This document shows positions 6,703-6,738 of a stretch of DNA of 6,738 nucleotides, piece after piece (the stretch's first letter is position 1; every line of letters starts with the position of its first letter). A model generated the notes under the pieces. It searched no databases, was not told the origin of the DNA, and saw only the letters and a program-made list of their open reading frames with translations. The position numbers and the translations under genes are program-made. The stretch is taken from positions 1-6,738 of the forward strand of contig CAIRBL010000049.1 in NCBI GenBank assembly GCA_903876815.1, read 5' to 3'. This DNA comes from an uncultured bacterium. Lineage in GTDB: Bacteria > Patescibacteriota > Patescibacteriia > UBA1558 > GWA2-36-10.

Positions 6703-6738
6703 GGATAATCGTTTTTCTCAATTTTTAGATTTTAATGA
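6701..6738 (+). CDS. Start of an unidentified gene, cut by the window end
   Basis: An ATG directly after the inverted repeat opens a frame reading MDNRFSQFLDFN and then a partial GA codon (Asp or Glu). Only 12 full codons are present, too few to identify a family. Support comes from its position: a -10 box 24 bp upstream and an operator-like repeat ending at its start codon. There is no Shine-Dalgarno, in keeping with the DUF4012 and murJ starts. It could be a regulator that binds the repeat, but nothing in the visible residues shows this. Confidence 0.5.
   Translation, partial: MDNRFSQFLDFN

Noticed and set aside
1..6738. Alternative genetic code with UGA read as glycine (Gracilibacteria/SR1)
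   Set aside because: No in-frame TGA is found in any gene, glycines use GGN codons, and all proteins are full length with the standard bacterial code.

Overview
The window is AT-rich DNA with densely packed genes, almost all read from the + strand. Protein content and style suggest a member of the Patescibacteria (Candidate Phyla Radiation). The clues are a large DUF4012 protein, a divergent MurJ and a LepA close to the forms usual in that group, strong A/T third-position bias, and mostly absent Shine-Dalgarno sequences. This lineage call is inference from recognised sequence style, not from a search. No in-frame TGA occurs in any gene, so the recoded UGA (Gly) of Gracilibacteria and SR1 is excluded.

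Layout. Positions 1-663 hold the C-terminal part of a multi-membrane-span protein resembling DUF6311, cut by the window's left edge. A 48-bp gap follows with a good extended -10 promoter. It drives a probable operon of three closely spaced genes: an 824-residue single-span DUF4012 envelope protein (712-3186), the lipid II flippase MurJ (3190-4764, 3 bp downstream) and the translational GTPase LepA/EF4 (4769-6538, 4 bp downstream of murJ).

The right end (6535-6738) is a small divergent regulatory region. A 31-codon minus-strand ORF encodes a basic, single-span mini-protein, and its stop codon overlaps the lepA stop. It diverges from a new + strand gene starting at 6701, of which only 12 codons are present. 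Between them lie back-to-back, partly overlapping -10 boxes in a 14-bp palindrome, and a perfect 11-bp inverted repeat (6677-6702) that runs into the ATG of the rightward gene. This looks like a shared operator.

Working together: the first three genes point to cell-surface biogenesis, with a GT-C-like membrane protein, a DUF4012 protein whose large domain is probably outside the cell, and a peptidoglycan precursor flippase. LepA is a housekeeping ribosome factor that appears to ride on the same transcript. No mobile elements, tRNA or rRNA genes, or CRISPR arrays are visible. The least ordinary part is the last 200 bp.
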